A DNA stretch of 64,000 bases from Hyphomicrobiales bacterium. Its GTDB lineage: Bacteria > Pseudomonadota > Alphaproteobacteria > Rhizobiales > Beijerinckiaceae. Under the pieces are notes generated by a model. The model saw only the letters and a program-made list of their open reading frames with translations. It did not search any database and was not told where the DNA came from. Shown in pieces: positions 38,319 through 49,001 of this stretch. The stretch is taken from assembly GCA_930633525.1 (NCBI GenBank), contig CAKNFP010000001.1:2892001-2956000 (forward strand), read 5' to 3'. How positions within the stretch are numbered: the stretch's first letter is position 1; each line of letters opens with the position of its first letter. Both the position numbers and the translations under genes were made by a program.

Positions 38319-39262
38319 GACTGTCCTCCGCTGTCCGGTCTGGCCTGAGCCGCCAGCCCGATGCGCCTGATTTCCCATTCGAGCTCGACGCCCGTCGTTT
38401 CACGCACGCGCCGACGCAGTTCCTCGCCGAGCCCCTCGATATCGGTCGCCGTCGCGCCGCCGAGATTGACGAGGAAGTTGCAATGCATCTCCGACACCTG
38501 CGCCATGCCTTGCCTGAGGCCGCGCCCGCCGACTTGGTCGACGAGCTCCCAGGCCTTGGCGCCGGCCGGGTTCTTGAAGGTGGAGCCGCCTGTGCGCGTG
38601 TTCACCGGCTGCGAGGAAGCCCGCGCCTCAGTGATGGCGTTCATGCGGGCCAGGATCTCGGCGGACTCTCCGGGACGACCGGCGAACAATCCCTCGACAA
38701 AGATGAAATCCTCAGGCGCGTCGCAATGCCGGTAAGAAAACCCCATGTCGGCGGCGCTCAACTCATGGCGGTTCCCCGCCCGATCGAGCGCGCGCGCCTT
38801 GACCAGTACATCCGACGTCTCGCCGCCATAGGCACCGCCATTCATGCGCAGAGCGCCGCCTATGGCGCCCGGGATACCGCGCAGGAAGGCCAACCCGTCG
38901 ATGCCGGCCTCCGCCGCCACCCGGGCGACCTTGACGTCCGGTGCCGCGGCGCCCGCGCGCACATGATGCCCGGGCTCGACCGTGATCTCACCGAAGCCTT
39001 TTCCGAGGCGCACCACGATGCCGGGCACGCCGCCATCGCGGACGAGGAGGTTCGATCCCAGCCCGACGACGACAAGCGGTAGTTCGCGCGGCGCCTGCGC
39101 CAGGAACAGCGCCAGATCATCTTCGTCGACCGGGGTGAACAGCACCTGCGCCGGCCCGCCCGTGCGGAACCACGACAGGGGCGCCATCGGCGCATTGGCC
39201 TCCAGCTTGCCCCGCAGGCCGGGAATGCCCCGGAGATCCCCGGTGATGTCAGGAAAGGTCAT
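38315..39262 (-). CDS. murB: UDP-N-acetylenolpyruvoylglucosamine reductase
   Basis: MurB reduces the enolpyruvyl group to make UDP-MurNAc, using FAD and NADPH. Starting at MTFPDITGDL (39262) with GGGAGG upstream gives 315 aa. Motifs: WFRTGGPAQVLF, VVGLGSNLLVRDGG, GIPGAIGGALRMNGGAYG, GSTFKNP and MHCNFLVNLG. The open frame continues upstream through repeat DNA to 39646, but that part is not MurB-like. Confidence 0.96.
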   Translation of the reverse strand: MTFPDITGDLRGIPGLRGKLEANAPMAPLSWFRTGGPAQVLFTPVDEDDLALFLAQAPRELPLVVVGLGSNLLVRDGGVPGIVVRLGKGFGEITVEPGHHVRAGAAAPDVKVARVAAEAGIDGLAFLRGIPGAIGGALRMNGGAYGGETSDVLVKARALDRAGNRHELSAADMGFSYRHCDAPEDFIFVEGLFAGRPGESAEILARMNAITEARASSQPVNTRTGGSTFKNPAGAKAWELVDQVGGRGLRQGMAQVSEMHCNFLVNLGGATATDIEGLGEELRRRVRETTGVELEWEIRRIGLAAQARPDSGGQS

Positions 39263-39310
39263 CGCCTGCCTCCCCTTCCTGTAGCCCGCCGCAGCACGAC
39301 GACCGGACCA

Positions 39311-39450
39311 CAGGCCTGATCCTCCCCCTGGAGGGGGAGGTGGTGCCGCGTAGCGGCGACGGAGGGGGCGCGCTTCATCAACCTCGGCACCAACCCCACC
39401 CGGCTCAGAGCTGCGCTCGGATCCCCCCTCCCCTTGAGAGGAGTGATCGG
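39311..39450. repeat. REP/BIME-like palindromic repeat pair in the murB-murC gap
   Basis: The 220-nt gap between murC and murB contains a perfect palindrome CCTCCCCC-TGGA-GGGGGAGG (39321-39340) followed by GTAGCGGCGAC-type sequence. About 85 nt later a second unit occurs (39423-39442, CCCTCCCCTTGAGAGGAG). Related elements occur at 26813, 44743, 60869 and 63115, so this is a dispersed repeat, not gene sequence. Confidence 0.75.
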
Positions 39451-39482
39451 GCCGGAGGAAAAGACGCTGGAGGCGAGTGGCG

Positions 39483-40892
39483 TCATGCGGCATCCCCCGC
39501 CGCAAGCTCGTCCGGCAGGGCATAGGCCCAGGCCGTGATGGTGCCGGCGCCGAGGCAAACGACATAGTCGCCCGGCTTGGCGAGTTCACGCACCATGCCC
39601 GCGAGCGCGGCCGGCTCCGGCAGGGCCACGACGTCCCGGTGCCCACGCGCCTTCAGGCCTGCCACAAGACTGTCGCGATCGGCCCCTGGGATCGGTTGCT
39701 CGCCCGCCGCATAGACGGGCGCGACGATGACCGCGTCGGCGTCGTTGAAGCAGGTGCAGAAGTTGTCAAACAGGGAAGCCAGGCGGCTGTAGCGATGCGG
39801 CTGCATGACCGCGATCACCTGCCCCTTGGTCGAGGCGCGCGCCGCCTTGAGCACGGCGGCGATCTCAACCGGATGGTGGCCGTAGTCGTCGAAAATGGTG
39901 ACGCCGTTCCATTCGCCCGTGCGCGTGAAGCGCCGCTTGACGCCCCCGAAGGAGGCGAGCGCCTTGCGGATCGCCTCCGGTTCCATGCCGAGCTCATAAG
40001 CCACCGCAATGGCCGCCGTGGCGTTGAGCGCGTTGTGATGGCCGGGCATCGGCATGACAAGGTCATCGATGACAACCCGCGCGCCGGTCTTGCGGTCACG
40101 GATGATCACGATGAACTGGCTCTTGCCACCCGTCAGGTCATCGATGACGAGGCGGACGTCGGCTTGCGGGTTCTCGCCATAGGTGATGACCCGACGATCC
40201 TGGATATGGCCGATGAGATCCTGCACGACCGGATGGTCAATGCACATCACCGCAAAACCGTAGAAGGGGATATTCTCGACGAAGGAGCGGAATGCTGCCT
40301 TCACGGCATCGAAAGTCTTGAAGTGATCGAGGTGTTCGGCATCGATATTGGTGACAATGGCCACATCGGCCGGCAGCTTGAGGAAGGTGCCGTCGGACTC
40401 GTCCGCCTCCACGACCATCCAGTCACCCGCGCCGAGCCGCGCATTGGTACCGTAGGCGTTGATGATACCGCCGTTGATGACCGTCGGGTCGAAATTGCCG
40501 GCATCGAGCAGCGTCGCGACGATCGACGTCGTCGTCGTCTTGCCGTGGGTGCCGGCGATCGCCACGCAAGTCTTCAGCCGCATCAGCTCAGCCAGCATCT
40601 CCGCCCGCCGCACGACCGGCAGACGCTTCTCGCGGGCCGCCGCGAGTTCCGGATTGTCGCGTTGGATGGCGGTGGACACCACGACCACCTCGGCATCCCC
40701 GAGATTGTCGGCCGTGTGACCGAGAAAAGTCTTCGCGCCCTTGTCGCGCAGCCGCTTGACATTGGCGTTGTCGCCGGCGTCCGATCCCTGAACGGTATAG
40801 CCGAGGTTGAGAAGCACCTCCGCGATGCCGGACATGCCGATGCCGCCGATACCGATGAAATGGATGGGGCCAAGCTCACGAGGCAACTTCAT
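39483..40892 (-). CDS. murC: UDP-N-acetylmuramate--L-alanine ligase
   Basis: MurC adds L-Ala to UDP-MurNAc. The 469-aa Mur ligase has N-terminal [21 protein letters not shown]-loop [10 protein letters not shown], central [11 protein letters not shown] and C-terminal [12 protein letters not shown]...[10 protein letters not shown]. These are all MurC-specific. The start overlaps the murG stop. The repeat-containing gap follows before murB. Confidence 0.97.
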   Translation of the reverse strand: MKLPRELGPIHFIGIGGIGMSGIAEVLLNLGYTVQGSDAGDNANVKRLRDKGAKTFLGHTADNLGDAEVVVVSTAIQRDNPELAAAREKRLPVVRRAEMLAELMRLKTCVAIAGTHGKTTTTSIVATLLDAGNFDPTVINGGIINAYGTNARLGAGDWMVVEADESDGTFLKLPADVAIVTNIDAEHLDHFKTFDAVKAAFRSFVENIPFYGFAVMCIDHPVVQDLIGHIQDRRVITYGENPQADVRLVIDDLTGGKSQFIVIIRDRKTGARVVIDDLVMPMPGHHNALNATAAIAVAYELGMEPEAIRKALASFGGVKRRFTRTGEWNGVTIFDDYGHHPVEIAAVLKAARASTKGQVIAVMQPHRYSRLASLFDNFCTCFNDADAVIVAPVYAAGEQPIPGADRDSLVAGLKARGHRDVVALPEPAALAGMVRELAKPGDYVVCLGAGTITAWAYALPDELAAGDAA

Positions 40893-42052
40893 GGGCGGGT
40901 CTCCAATGCGGAATCGATATGGCCAACGCGGACGACGAGGTCGGCGAGTCGTTGGGCCGAATCAGGGATACCGGCGCTCTTCGCTGCTTCGGCGGCTTGG
41001 GTCAAGAGTCTGGGCGCAACAAGGCGCTCCGAAATCTCCGCGGCGAGGCGCTCGGGCGTGAAAGCATCCTGCGGGATAACCGTCGCCGCGCCCAAGCTTC
41101 CGAGCGTCGCGGCATTCGCCGCCTGGTCCTGATCGAGCGCGCCCGGCAGGGGCACGAGGATCGACGGACGGCCGATGATCGCGAGTTCGGCAACCGTCGA
41201 GGCACCCGCCCGCCCGATCACCAGATGGGCGTCCGCGATGCGCGCCGGCAGGTCCTTGAAGAAGGGCGCGATCTCGGCACGAACGCCAAGCGTGCGATAG
41301 GTCTCTTCGACGCGGGCCACATCTTCGGCGCGCGCCTGCTGGACGATGGATAGCCGACTACGATCCGCGGGCGACAGTGTTCCGATAGCGGCCGGCACGA
41401 TATCGCTCATCACGCGCGCACCCTGGCTACCGCCGGTGACCAGCAAATGGAGCACGCCCCCCTCGGCGAGCGGCGCGAACGGCTTCCGGGCCGCCTCCAG
41501 CACTGCCGGCCGGATGGGGTTGCCGGTCTGCGTCGCCTTGCCGCTCAGCCCGTCGGTCAACCCGCCGACTGTGGCGAAGCCCGTGGCGATCGCCGTCGCG
41601 CGAGGCGCCAGGAAGCGGTTGGCGCGGCCGAGCACGGCATTCTGCTCGTGGATGATCGTCGGAGTGCCGGCGAAGGATGCGCCGAGCAAAGGGGGTACGG
41701 ATGGATAGCCGCCGAAGCCCACCACGACGGCGGGCCGGATCTCGCGCGCGAGCCCCCTCGCCTTCCAAATGCCACGGGCAAGCGTGAGGGCAGCCTTGAT
41801 CGCCACCGGGATCGATCGCCGCGAGGGCGTCGCCGATGGAATGACATGGATTTTATCGGCTGGAAAATCAGCGGCATAAGCCGCCGCTCGCTCATCGGTC
41901 GCGAGCTCCACCCTGATGCCGCGTGAGGCCAGAACACCCGCGAGCGCCTGCGCCGGAAACAGGTGGCCACCCGTCCCGCCGGCCGCCAGCAGCACGAGAG
42001 GACGCGCGTTGCGAGCCACCTTCGACGCCCCGGACATCGATCCCTCAGACAT
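40889..42052 (-). CDS. murG: MurG, undecaprenyl-PP-MurNAc-pentapeptide GlcNAc transferase
   Basis: MurG converts lipid I to lipid II on the inner membrane face. The 387-aa GT-B fold protein has [18 protein letters not shown] near its N-terminus, [42 protein letters not shown] and [23 protein letters not shown]. Its start overlaps ftsW by 8 nt and its stop overlaps murC. Confidence 0.97.
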   Translation of the reverse strand: MSEGSMSGASKVARNARPLVLLAAGGTGGHLFPAQALAGVLASRGIRVELATDERAAAYAADFPADKIHVIPSATPSRRSIPVAIKAALTLARGIWKARGLAREIRPAVVVGFGGYPSVPPLLGASFAGTPTIIHEQNAVLGRANRFLAPRATAIATGFATVGGLTDGLSGKATQTGNPIRPAVLEAARKPFAPLAEGGVLHLLVTGGSQGARVMSDIVPAAIGTLSPADRSRLSIVQQARAEDVARVEETYRTLGVRAEIAPFFKDLPARIADAHLVIGRAGASTVAELAIIGRPSILVPLPGALDQDQAANAATLGSLGAATVIPQDAFTPERLAAEISERLVAPRLLTQAAEAAKSAGIPDSAQRLADLVVRVGHIDSALETRP

Positions 42053-43226
42053 CTTGGGCGGTCCTGCTACCGTAGGACCGATTGGCCGGCCTGTGGGCCG
42101 GCGTGATGCGGTCGAGGATTTCGGCGCGCGGGCGCTTGCGGGTCAAGGCAATGAGGAAGCCCATGCCGAGGGCGAGCGACAGCAGCGAGGAACCGCCGTA
42201 GGAGATGAAGGGAAGCGTCATGCCCTTGGCCGGGATGAGATGGACGTTCACCATCATGTTGATGGAGGCCTGGATGCCGAACAGGGTGACGAGACCGGTC
42301 ACGGCCAGGCGGCAGAACGGCTCCTCGTTGCGCTGGGCGAGATAGAGACCGCGCAGGACGATGAAGCCGAACAGGCACACCAGCGCGATACAGATCAGGA
42401 TGCCGAATTCCTCGGCCGTCACGGCGAAGATGAAGTCGGTATGGGCGTCCGGCAGGATGCGCTTCACCGTGCCCTCGCCCGGCCCCTTGCCGAGCCAGCC
42501 GCCCTGGGCGAAAGCCTCGAGCGCCGTATCGACCTGGAAGGTGTCGCCCGCTTCCTTGTCCATGAAGCGCGAGATGCGGTCGCGAACGTGGGGGATCAGC
42601 TCATAGGCGACAAACAGGCCGAAGAGGCCGATGCCGCCGATGCCCGCGACCCAGAAGATGTGCAGGCCCGCGGTGAAGAACAGGCAGCCCCAGACGATGG
42701 AGATCAGCATGGTCTGGCCGATATCCGGCTGCAGGATCAACGGGACGATCGTCACGGGCAGAATCAGCATGGCGAGCAGCGTGCCGGGCACGTCGCGGCG
42801 CCGGCTTCCCTCGGCGAATAGCCAGGCTGTCAGAACGACGAAGGCCGGCTTCACGAATTCCGACGGCTGGATTGTCATGCCCGCCAGGTTGAGCCAGCGA
42901 CGCGAACCCTTCACCTCCGGTCCGAGATAGAGCGCGGCGATCACCATGGCGAGGCCGCCGAGATAGACAAGGAGCGCCGCCCGCCTCACGTAGCGCGGCG
43001 AGAGAAACGAGACCGCGATCATCAGTGCGACAGCCGGCGCCAGATAGACGATTTGCCGGCTGACGAAATGGAAGGTCGACAGGCCGAGGCGTTCGGCCAC
43101 GGGCGGGCCGCCGCCCATGAGGAACACGAGCCCGGCCACCATCAGCACTGCGATCGCGACCAGGATCGAGCGATCGACGGTCCACCACCATTCGCCGACG
43201 AGAGTGCGTTCAGCGCGTGACGCCAT
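42045..43226 (-). CDS. ftsW: FtsW, SEDS-family peptidoglycan polymerase
   Basis: FtsW is the septal SEDS glycosyltransferase that works with FtsI. The 393-aa polytopic membrane protein has SEDS motifs GSRRWLNLAGMTIQPSEFVKP (in part) and ISYGGSSLLSLALGMGFLIAL near the C-terminus. It lies between murD and murG as in the canonical dcw order, separated from murD by 3 nt. Confidence 0.95.
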   Translation of the reverse strand: MASRAERTLVGEWWWTVDRSILVAIAVLMVAGLVFLMGGGPPVAERLGLSTFHFVSRQIVYLAPAVALMIAVSFLSPRYVRRAALLVYLGGLAMVIAALYLGPEVKGSRRWLNLAGMTIQPSEFVKPAFVVLTAWLFAEGSRRRDVPGTLLAMLILPVTIVPLILQPDIGQTMLISIVWGCLFFTAGLHIFWVAGIGGIGLFGLFVAYELIPHVRDRISRFMDKEAGDTFQVDTALEAFAQGGWLGKGPGEGTVKRILPDAHTDFIFAVTAEEFGILICIALVCLFGFIVLRGLYLAQRNEEPFCRLAVTGLVTLFGIQASINMMVNVHLIPAKGMTLPFISYGGSSLLSLALGMGFLIALTRKRPRAEILDRITPAHRPANRSYGSRTAQDV

Positions 43227-43229
43227 GGC

Positions 43230-44630
43230 TCAATGTCCCTTGTTGCTGGTGGCCGGGATGAGGCCCGGCAGGGCGAGGACGAGGTCGCGGAAGCGATTGC
43301 CCCTCACCTCGAAATTCGGAAACTGGTCGTAGGACGCACAGGCCGGGGAGAGCAGCACGATTGACTGTTCGTCCGCTGATCGCGCGGCATTCGCAGTGGC
43401 GGCAGCGAGCGCATCCTCCAGCGTCTCGCAGCGCGTGAATGGCACCTTTCCGTCGAGCGTCGCGGCGAAATCATCGCTCGATACGCCGATGAGATAGGCA
43501 TGGGCGATGCGCGGAAAATAGGCCGCGAGCGAGGCGATGCCGCCCTCCTTGGGTTTGCCGCCGACGATCCAGTGGATGCCGCCGGGGAAAGCGGCCAGCG
43601 CCTTCTCGGTGGAATCGGCGTTGGTCGCCTTGGAATCGTTGATAAAGATCGTTGCACCGATCCGCCCGACCTCCTCCATGCGATGGGCAAGGCCGACAAA
43701 ACTCGTGATAGCATCGGCTATCGTCGCCGCATCGAGACCAAGCGCGAGCGTCACGGCCACGGCTGCCGCCGCATTCTGCGCGTTGTGCTGACCACGCAGA
43801 GAACCGTGGCCCACCAGATCGACAATAGACTGATCGCCATGACGGAAGAGACGTGTTCCCTCCGCATGCACACCGTCGGTCAGCAAATGAACCGCGCTGA
43901 TTTCGACAACCGGCCGCTCGATCTCCGCACGGCGCGCGGCGACGGCAGCCGTGTAATCATCATCCACGCCAACCACCGCCAGCTTCGCCTTCGCCACCAG
44001 CCGCTCCTTGATGGCGGCGTAGTTCTCCATCGTGCCATGCCGGTCGAGATGATCCGGCGTCAGGTTGAGCAGGACGCCGACCGTGGTTGCGAGCGAAGGC
44101 GCGAGATCGATCTGGAAGGAGGAGCATTCGATGACATAGACGCGCTCGGGCGTCAGCGGATCGAGCGAGAGGATCGCCCGGCCGATATTGCCGCCCATTT
44201 GCACGTCGCGGCCCGCCGCCTTCAGGATATGGGCGGTCAGCGCCGTCGTCGTCGACTTGCCGTTGGTGCCGGTGATGGCAACGAAGGGCGCGTCAGGCGC
44301 CACTTTCGCGCGCTCGCGGCAAAACAGCTCGATATCACCGATGATCTCGACGCCTGCCGCCTGGGCGAGCTTGGCGCTCCAGTGGGGCTCGGGATGCGTC
44401 AGCGGAACGCCGGGGGACAGGACGAGGGCCGCGATCCCGCTCCAGTCCTCCTGGCGCAAGTCCGCCACCGGAACGCCCGCCTCGGCCGCCTTGGCGCGTC
44501 CGGCCTCGCCGTCGTCCCAGGCCACCACATCGGCGCCACCGGCGACCAAGGCTTCAGCCGTGACAAGGCCCGACCCGCCCAGGCCGAAGACCGCGACACG
44601 CTTACCGGCAAAGGAGGTAACGGGGATCAT
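43230..44630 (-). CDS. murD: UDP-N-acetylmuramoyl-L-alanine--D-glutamate ligase
   Basis: MurD adds D-Glu. The 466-aa Mur ligase has N-terminal [21 protein letters not shown]-loop [52 protein letters not shown] and C-terminal [19 protein letters not shown]. These identify MurD. A 264-nt gap with repeats separates it from mraY upstream. Confidence 0.97.
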   Translation of the reverse strand: MIPVTSFAGKRVAVFGLGGSGLVTAEALVAGGADVVAWDDGEAGRAKAAEAGVPVADLRQEDWSGIAALVLSPGVPLTHPEPHWSAKLAQAAGVEIIGDIELFCRERAKVAPDAPFVAITGTNGKSTTTALTAHILKAAGRDVQMGGNIGRAILSLDPLTPERVYVIECSSFQIDLAPSLATTVGVLLNLTPDHLDRHGTMENYAAIKERLVAKAKLAVVGVDDDYTAAVAARRAEIERPVVEISAVHLLTDGVHAEGTRLFRHGDQSIVDLVGHGSLRGQHNAQNAAAAVAVTLALGLDAATIADAITSFVGLAHRMEEVGRIGATIFINDSKATNADSTEKALAAFPGGIHWIVGGKPKEGGIASLAAYFPRIAHAYLIGVSSDDFAATLDGKVPFTRCETLEDALAAATANAARSADEQSIVLLSPACASYDQFPNFEVRGNRFRDLVLALPGLIPATSNKGH

Positions 44631-44742
44631 GGGCGATCCTCCCCCGTTTTCGACAACGCTGGGTAGCCTCGCCCGACGACATCGGCGGCGCCCCCTCCCC
44701 TCAAGGGAAGGTATCCAAGCCGGCGCGCGCGGAGATTGGCGT

Positions 44743-44852
44743 CCCCTCTCCCCGGCGGGGAGAGGGACAGGGTGAGGGGGTGAAATCCGTTGGCGGAAGT
44801 TACCCCCTCACCCGCGCCTGCGGCGCGACCTCTCCCCGCCAGGGAGAGGTGG
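44743..44852. repeat. REP/BIME-like inverted pair in the mraY-murD gap
   Basis: The left arm is CCCTCTCCCC-GGC-GGGGAGAGGG (44744-44766) followed by ACAGGGTGAGGGGGT. After 20 nt the right arm mirrors it (ACCCCCTCACCC at 44802-44813, then CCTCTCCC-CGCCA-GGGAGAGG at 44829-44849). The whole 264-nt gap lacks a gene. The same layout recurs before metH. Confidence 0.85.
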
Positions 44853-44894
44853 AACTGTCTGGTGATCGATGTGCCTATACCCATCATCTCCCCC

Positions 44895-45998
44895 TCACCG
44901 CAGCTTGAGCGACGACAGGCCGATCAGGGCGAGCACCACGGAGATGATCCAGAAGCGGATCACCACCTGGGGCTCTGTCCAGCCGAGCTGTTCGAAATGA
45001 TGGTGGATCGGCGCCATCTTGAAGACGCGCTTGCCGGTGAGCTTGAAGGAGGCGACCTGGATAATGACCGATAGCGCCTCGAGCACGAAGAGCCCGCCGA
45101 CGATGGCCAGCACGATCTCGTGCTTCACCGCGACCGCGACGGTGCCGAGCAGCCCGCCGAGCGCCAGCGACCCCGTGTCGCCCATGAAGATTTGCGCCGG
45201 TGGCGCGTTGAACCAGAGGAAGCCGATGCCGGCACCGATGAGCGCGCCGCAGATGATGGCGAGCTCGCCGGTGCCCGGCACGAAATTGATCTGCAGATAA
45301 TTGGCGAAGATGGCGTTGCCGACGAGATACGCGATCATGCCGAAGGTGGCGGCCGCAATCATCACCGGCACGATGGCGAGGCCATCGAGCCCGTCGGTCA
45401 GGTTCACCGCATTGCCGGAGGCGACGATGACAAAGCCGCCGAAGACGACGAACAAGAGGCCGATGTCGATCAGCAGGTCCTTGAAGAAGGGAATGGCGAT
45501 CGAGGTCGCGAGGAATTCGCGCGCCGGCGGGAGAGCGCCCTTGCTGACATAGACGATGGCAAGGCAGGCCACCCCCGCGATGGCCGCTTCGATGGTGAGG
45601 CGCGAGCGGCCGGAAAAGCCCTTGTGGGACTGCTTGGTGACCTTGAGATAGTCGTCGTAGAAGCCGATCGCGCCGAAGCCGACCGTGACGAACAGCACGA
45701 TCCACACATAGGCATTGGCGAGATTACCCCAGAGAAGCGTCGACACGATGATGCCGGAGAGGATCATCAGGCCGCCCATGGTCGGCGTGCCGCGCTTGGC
45801 CAGATGCGATTGCGGTCCATCCACGCGGATCGGCTGCCCCTTGCCCTGCTTCACCCTGAGCAGCGAGATCAGCCACGGCCCGAACATGAAGACGAAGAAC
45901 AGGGCCGTCGCCGTCGCGCCGCCGGCACGGAAGGTGATGTAACGGAAGACGTTGAGGGCGGAGAAGGTGCCGGAGAACTCCGCGAGCCAAGTGAACAT
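44895..45998 (-). CDS. mraY: Phospho-N-acetylmuramoyl-pentapeptide transferase
   Basis: MraY makes lipid I by moving phospho-MurNAc-pentapeptide to undecaprenyl phosphate. The 367-aa polytopic protein has catalytic motifs [29 protein letters not shown] and [15 protein letters not shown]. It also has the N-terminal [27 protein letters not shown] region (in part). It follows murF after 33 nt. Confidence 0.97.
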   Translation of the reverse strand: MFTWLAEFSGTFSALNVFRYITFRAGGATATALFFVFMFGPWLISLLRVKQGKGQPIRVDGPQSHLAKRGTPTMGGLMILSGIIVSTLLWGNLANAYVWIVLFVTVGFGAIGFYDDYLKVTKQSHKGFSGRSRLTIEAAIAGVACLAIVYVSKGALPPAREFLATSIAIPFFKDLLIDIGLLFVVFGGFVIVASGNAVNLTDGLDGLAIVPVMIAAATFGMIAYLVGNAIFANYLQINFVPGTGELAIICGALIGAGIGFLWFNAPPAQIFMGDTGSLALGGLLGTVAVAVKHEIVLAIVGGLFVLEALSVIIQVASFKLTGKRVFKMAPIHHHFEQLGWTEPQVVIRFWIISVVLALIGLSSLKLR

Positions 45999-46031
45999 GC
46001 GCGACTATTCCTTAGAGTATATTGAGCCCGA

Positions 46032-47483
46032 CTAAGCCTTGACCGTCGCGGGGGCAGCGTCCGCGAAACGGCCTTTCAAGGCTGTGACCAGCCGGGATAT
46101 GCGTGTTCCGTTCGAGCCCTTGATCATGACAACGTCGCCGGCCCGAAGCGCCGCCGTGACCGTGGCCTCCAGCTCCGCCGGAGCGGGCGCATAGGAGCCG
46201 CGCAGGTTCATGGGCAATTGACGCCAGAGGCTCTTCATGGCGGGGCCGGCCGCGAAGACGACATCGACGGCATTTTCCTCGAGCGTCTCTACAAGGGCCT
46301 CGTGCAGCCGCTCGCTCTCGGTGCCCAGTTCCAGCATGTCGGCGAGCACGGCGATCCGGCGGCCCCGGAACCCGATATCGGACTGCCCGAGGGCCTCGAT
46401 CGCCGCTCGCATGGAGGCCGGATTGGCGTTGTAACTTTCGTCGATGAGCAGCACCTCGCCGCCAGCGACCGTGAGGCGCGTGCGCTCGCCGCGACCAACC
46501 GGGGGGGCGAGCTCCGAAAGCGCCAGCGCCGCCAGCGCGAGATCGCCGCCGAGCGCCTTGACGGTGGCCAGGACCGCCAGGCTGTTGAGGGCGATATGCC
46601 GGCCGGGGCTACCGATGCGATAGACGACCGGCACGCCGAAGACCGTGGCGTCGACGACTGTGCAATCGGCCTGAGAGACGATGCGCCGCGCCCGCACATC
46701 CGCCTCATCATGCTCGCCGAAGGTGATGATCCGCCCCGCGGGCGACGCCATCGCATGGGACTTCAATCGCGCAAACTCGCCGATATCGCGGTTGATGATC
46801 GCGACGCCGCCCGGCTCAAGACCCAGAAACACCTCGCCTTTTGCGTCGGCTATCGCCGCGATCGACGGGAAGAATTCGAGGTGAACCGGCGCGACCGTCG
46901 TCACGACGGCCACGTGAGGCCGCACCATATGCGTTAGCGGCACGATCTCGCCGGGAGCGCTCATGCCGATCTCGAAGACACCGAAATCGTTCGCCGCCGG
47001 CATACGCGCCAGGGACAGCGGCACGCCCCAATGGTTGTTGTAGGACGCGGCCGACGCATGCACCTCGCCCTGGGAGCCAAGCGCGAGGCGCAGCGCCTCC
47101 TTGGTGCTGGTCTTGCCGACCGAGCCCGTTACGGCGACGAAACGGGCCGATGCGCGCGCGCGTGACGCGCGGGCGGCGTTTTCAAGGCCGCGCAGTACAT
47201 CGGGCACGACGATCAGCGGACCCGCGCCTGCAAGTTCAGCCATATGGGCCTCGTCGACGACGGCCGCCGCGGCCCCCTTGCGAAACGCATCCGCAACAAA
47301 GGCATGGCCGTCGTGCACATCGCCGCGAATGGAGAAATAAACGTCGCCCGGCGTGAGCGTGCGCGTATCGATCGACACGCCAGTGATAGCGCCGGCGGCT
47401 TCACCCTCGCGGCGCGCGCCCATGGCCTCGGCCAGCTCGGCCCCGGTCCACAAGGACTTGGAACTCGTCATCGTCGCACTCAT
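46032..47483 (-). CDS. murF: UDP-N-acetylmuramoyl-tripeptide--D-Ala-D-Ala ligase
   Basis: MurF adds the D-Ala-D-Ala made by Ddl. The 483-aa Mur ligase has P-loop TGSVGKTSTKEALRLAL, SYNNHWGVPLSLARMP and DESYNANPASMRAAIEAL, which are MurF hallmarks, plus C-terminal VMIKGSNGTRISRLV. The start overlaps the murE stop (ATGA at 47480-47483). Confidence 0.97.
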   Translation of the reverse strand: MSATMTSSKSLWTGAELAEAMGARREGEAAGAITGVSIDTRTLTPGDVYFSIRGDVHDGHAFVADAFRKGAAAAVVDEAHMAELAGAGPLIVVPDVLRGLENAARASRARASARFVAVTGSVGKTSTKEALRLALGSQGEVHASAASYNNHWGVPLSLARMPAANDFGVFEIGMSAPGEIVPLTHMVRPHVAVVTTVAPVHLEFFPSIAAIADAKGEVFLGLEPGGVAIINRDIGEFARLKSHAMASPAGRIITFGEHDEADVRARRIVSQADCTVVDATVFGVPVVYRIGSPGRHIALNSLAVLATVKALGGDLALAALALSELAPPVGRGERTRLTVAGGEVLLIDESYNANPASMRAAIEALGQSDIGFRGRRIAVLADMLELGTESERLHEALVETLEENAVDVVFAAGPAMKSLWRQLPMNLRGSYAPAPAELEATVTAALRAGDVVMIKGSNGTRISRLVTALKGRFADAAPATVKA

Positions 47484-48958
47484 GGCAGCCTCAACGCGGC
47501 AATGGCTTCGGTCACGGCGTCGTGATCGGAGAAGGGCAATGTCTTTGTGCCGATGATCTGGCCCGTTTCATGGCCTTTTCCGGCAATGACGAGCACATCG
47601 CCTGCCTTGAGCTCGGCGACAGCCGTTCGGATCGCCTCAGCGCGATCGCCGATTTCGCGTGCGCCCGGCGCCGCGGCGAGTATCGCCGCGCGGATGGTCG
47701 CGGGATCCTCCGAGCGCGGGTTGTCGTCGGTGACGATGACGACGTCCGCCCGCTCGGCGGCGATGCGGCCCATGATCGGGCGCTTGCCCTGGTCGCGATC
47801 ACCGCCGGTGCCGAACACGACGACGAGCTTACCCGTCGCATAGGGGCGCAGGGCGGTCAGGACATGGTCGAGCGCGTCGGGCTTATGGGCAAAATCCACG
47901 ATGACAAGCGCGCCATTGATCGTCCCGACCCGATCCATCCGGCCCTTGACGCCGGCAAGGCCCGAGAGGGCCGCGAGCGCCTGTCGCGCATCCTCGCCCG
48001 CCGCGATGGCGAGCCCGGCCGCCACGAGGGCGTTTGATGCCTGGAAATCACCGGCAAGCGGTAGACGCACCGTTTCGGCGCTGCCGCCATGGCTGATAGA
48101 GAGGATCTGGTCAAAGCCCTGCTGCTCGATCGCTTCGAGCTTGAGATCCACTCCGGCTTCGCCGACGCTGATCAGCCGTAGACCCCGCGCGCGGGCCGCA
48201 TCGGCCACAGCCTTCGATTCGGGCGCGTCCGCATTGACCACGACGGCCGCGTCACCCGGCAGAAGGTCCGTGAACAGACGGAGCTTGGCCTCGAGATAGG
48301 CTTCGACCGTCGGATGATAATCGAGATGGTCGCGGCCGAGATTCGTAAAGGCGCCGGCCGTGAGCCTGACGCCATCGAGCCTGTGCTGGTCGAGCCCGTG
48401 GGAAGACGCTTCCATGGCGAGATGGGTGACACCATCGCCGGCCAGCTGGTCGAGCGTCCGGTGCAGCGCCACGGGGTCGGGCGTTGTCAGCGAGCCGTAG
48501 ACGGACCCGCCCGGCGCAACGACGCCGATCGTGCCAAGGCTCGCCGCCTGATGTCCCAGCGACGCGAAGATCTGCCGCGTAAACTCGGCGACCGAGCTCT
48601 TGCCGCTCGTCCCCGTCACCGCGACGATCGTCTCCGGCTGGCGCGGATAGAAGCGCGCCGCGGCAAGCGCGAGCACGCGGCGAACGTTGGTCACCTGCGC
48701 GAAGGCGACATCAGCCGGAACATCCGCTGGCCGTGGCCCCTCGCCGACGATCGCGACAGCGCCGCGCGCGACGGCATCGCCGGCGAAAGTGAGCCCATCC
48801 GCTTTCGTGCCCGGGACTGCGACGAAGAGGAAGCCAGGTTTCACGGCGCGTGAATCGGCAGTAAGCCCGGCGATGGCGCGCCGGGCTTCACTCTCCGCGA
48901 ATTGACCGGGGATCAGGTCGCCAAGCGATCTGGCGGCCTCTGACACAGAGGTATTCAT
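47480..48958 (-). CDS. murE: UDP-MurNAc-tripeptide synthetase (meso-diaminopimelate-adding)
   Basis: MurE adds the third stem residue. The 492-aa protein has P-loop VTGTSGKSSVAEFTRQ, TTPDPVALHRTLDQL and EASSHGLDQHRLDGV. The motif DNPRSEDP matches the DNPR signature of enzymes that use meso-diaminopimelate. It follows ftsI after 43 nt. Confidence 0.97.
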   Translation of the reverse strand: MNTSVSEAARSLGDLIPGQFAESEARRAIAGLTADSRAVKPGFLFVAVPGTKADGLTFAGDAVARGAVAIVGEGPRPADVPADVAFAQVTNVRRVLALAAARFYPRQPETIVAVTGTSGKSSVAEFTRQIFASLGHQAASLGTIGVVAPGGSVYGSLTTPDPVALHRTLDQLAGDGVTHLAMEASSHGLDQHRLDGVRLTAGAFTNLGRDHLDYHPTVEAYLEAKLRLFTDLLPGDAAVVVNADAPESKAVADAARARGLRLISVGEAGVDLKLEAIEQQGFDQILSISHGGSAETVRLPLAGDFQASNALVAAGLAIAAGEDARQALAALSGLAGVKGRMDRVGTINGALVIVDFAHKPDALDHVLTALRPYATGKLVVVFGTGGDRDQGKRPIMGRIAAERADVVIVTDDNPRSEDPATIRAAILAAAPGAREIGDRAEAIRTAVAELKAGDVLVIAGKGHETGQIIGTKTLPFSDHDAVTEAIAALRLP

Positions 48959-49001
48959 GATCCCTCCTTCCCGCGTTCAGGCGTGGTCACGTCCGTTCCC
49001 A

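Noticed and set aside
39259..39558. Minus-strand small frame between murC and murB
   Set aside because: It is made mostly of palindromic repeat sequence and has no independent support.
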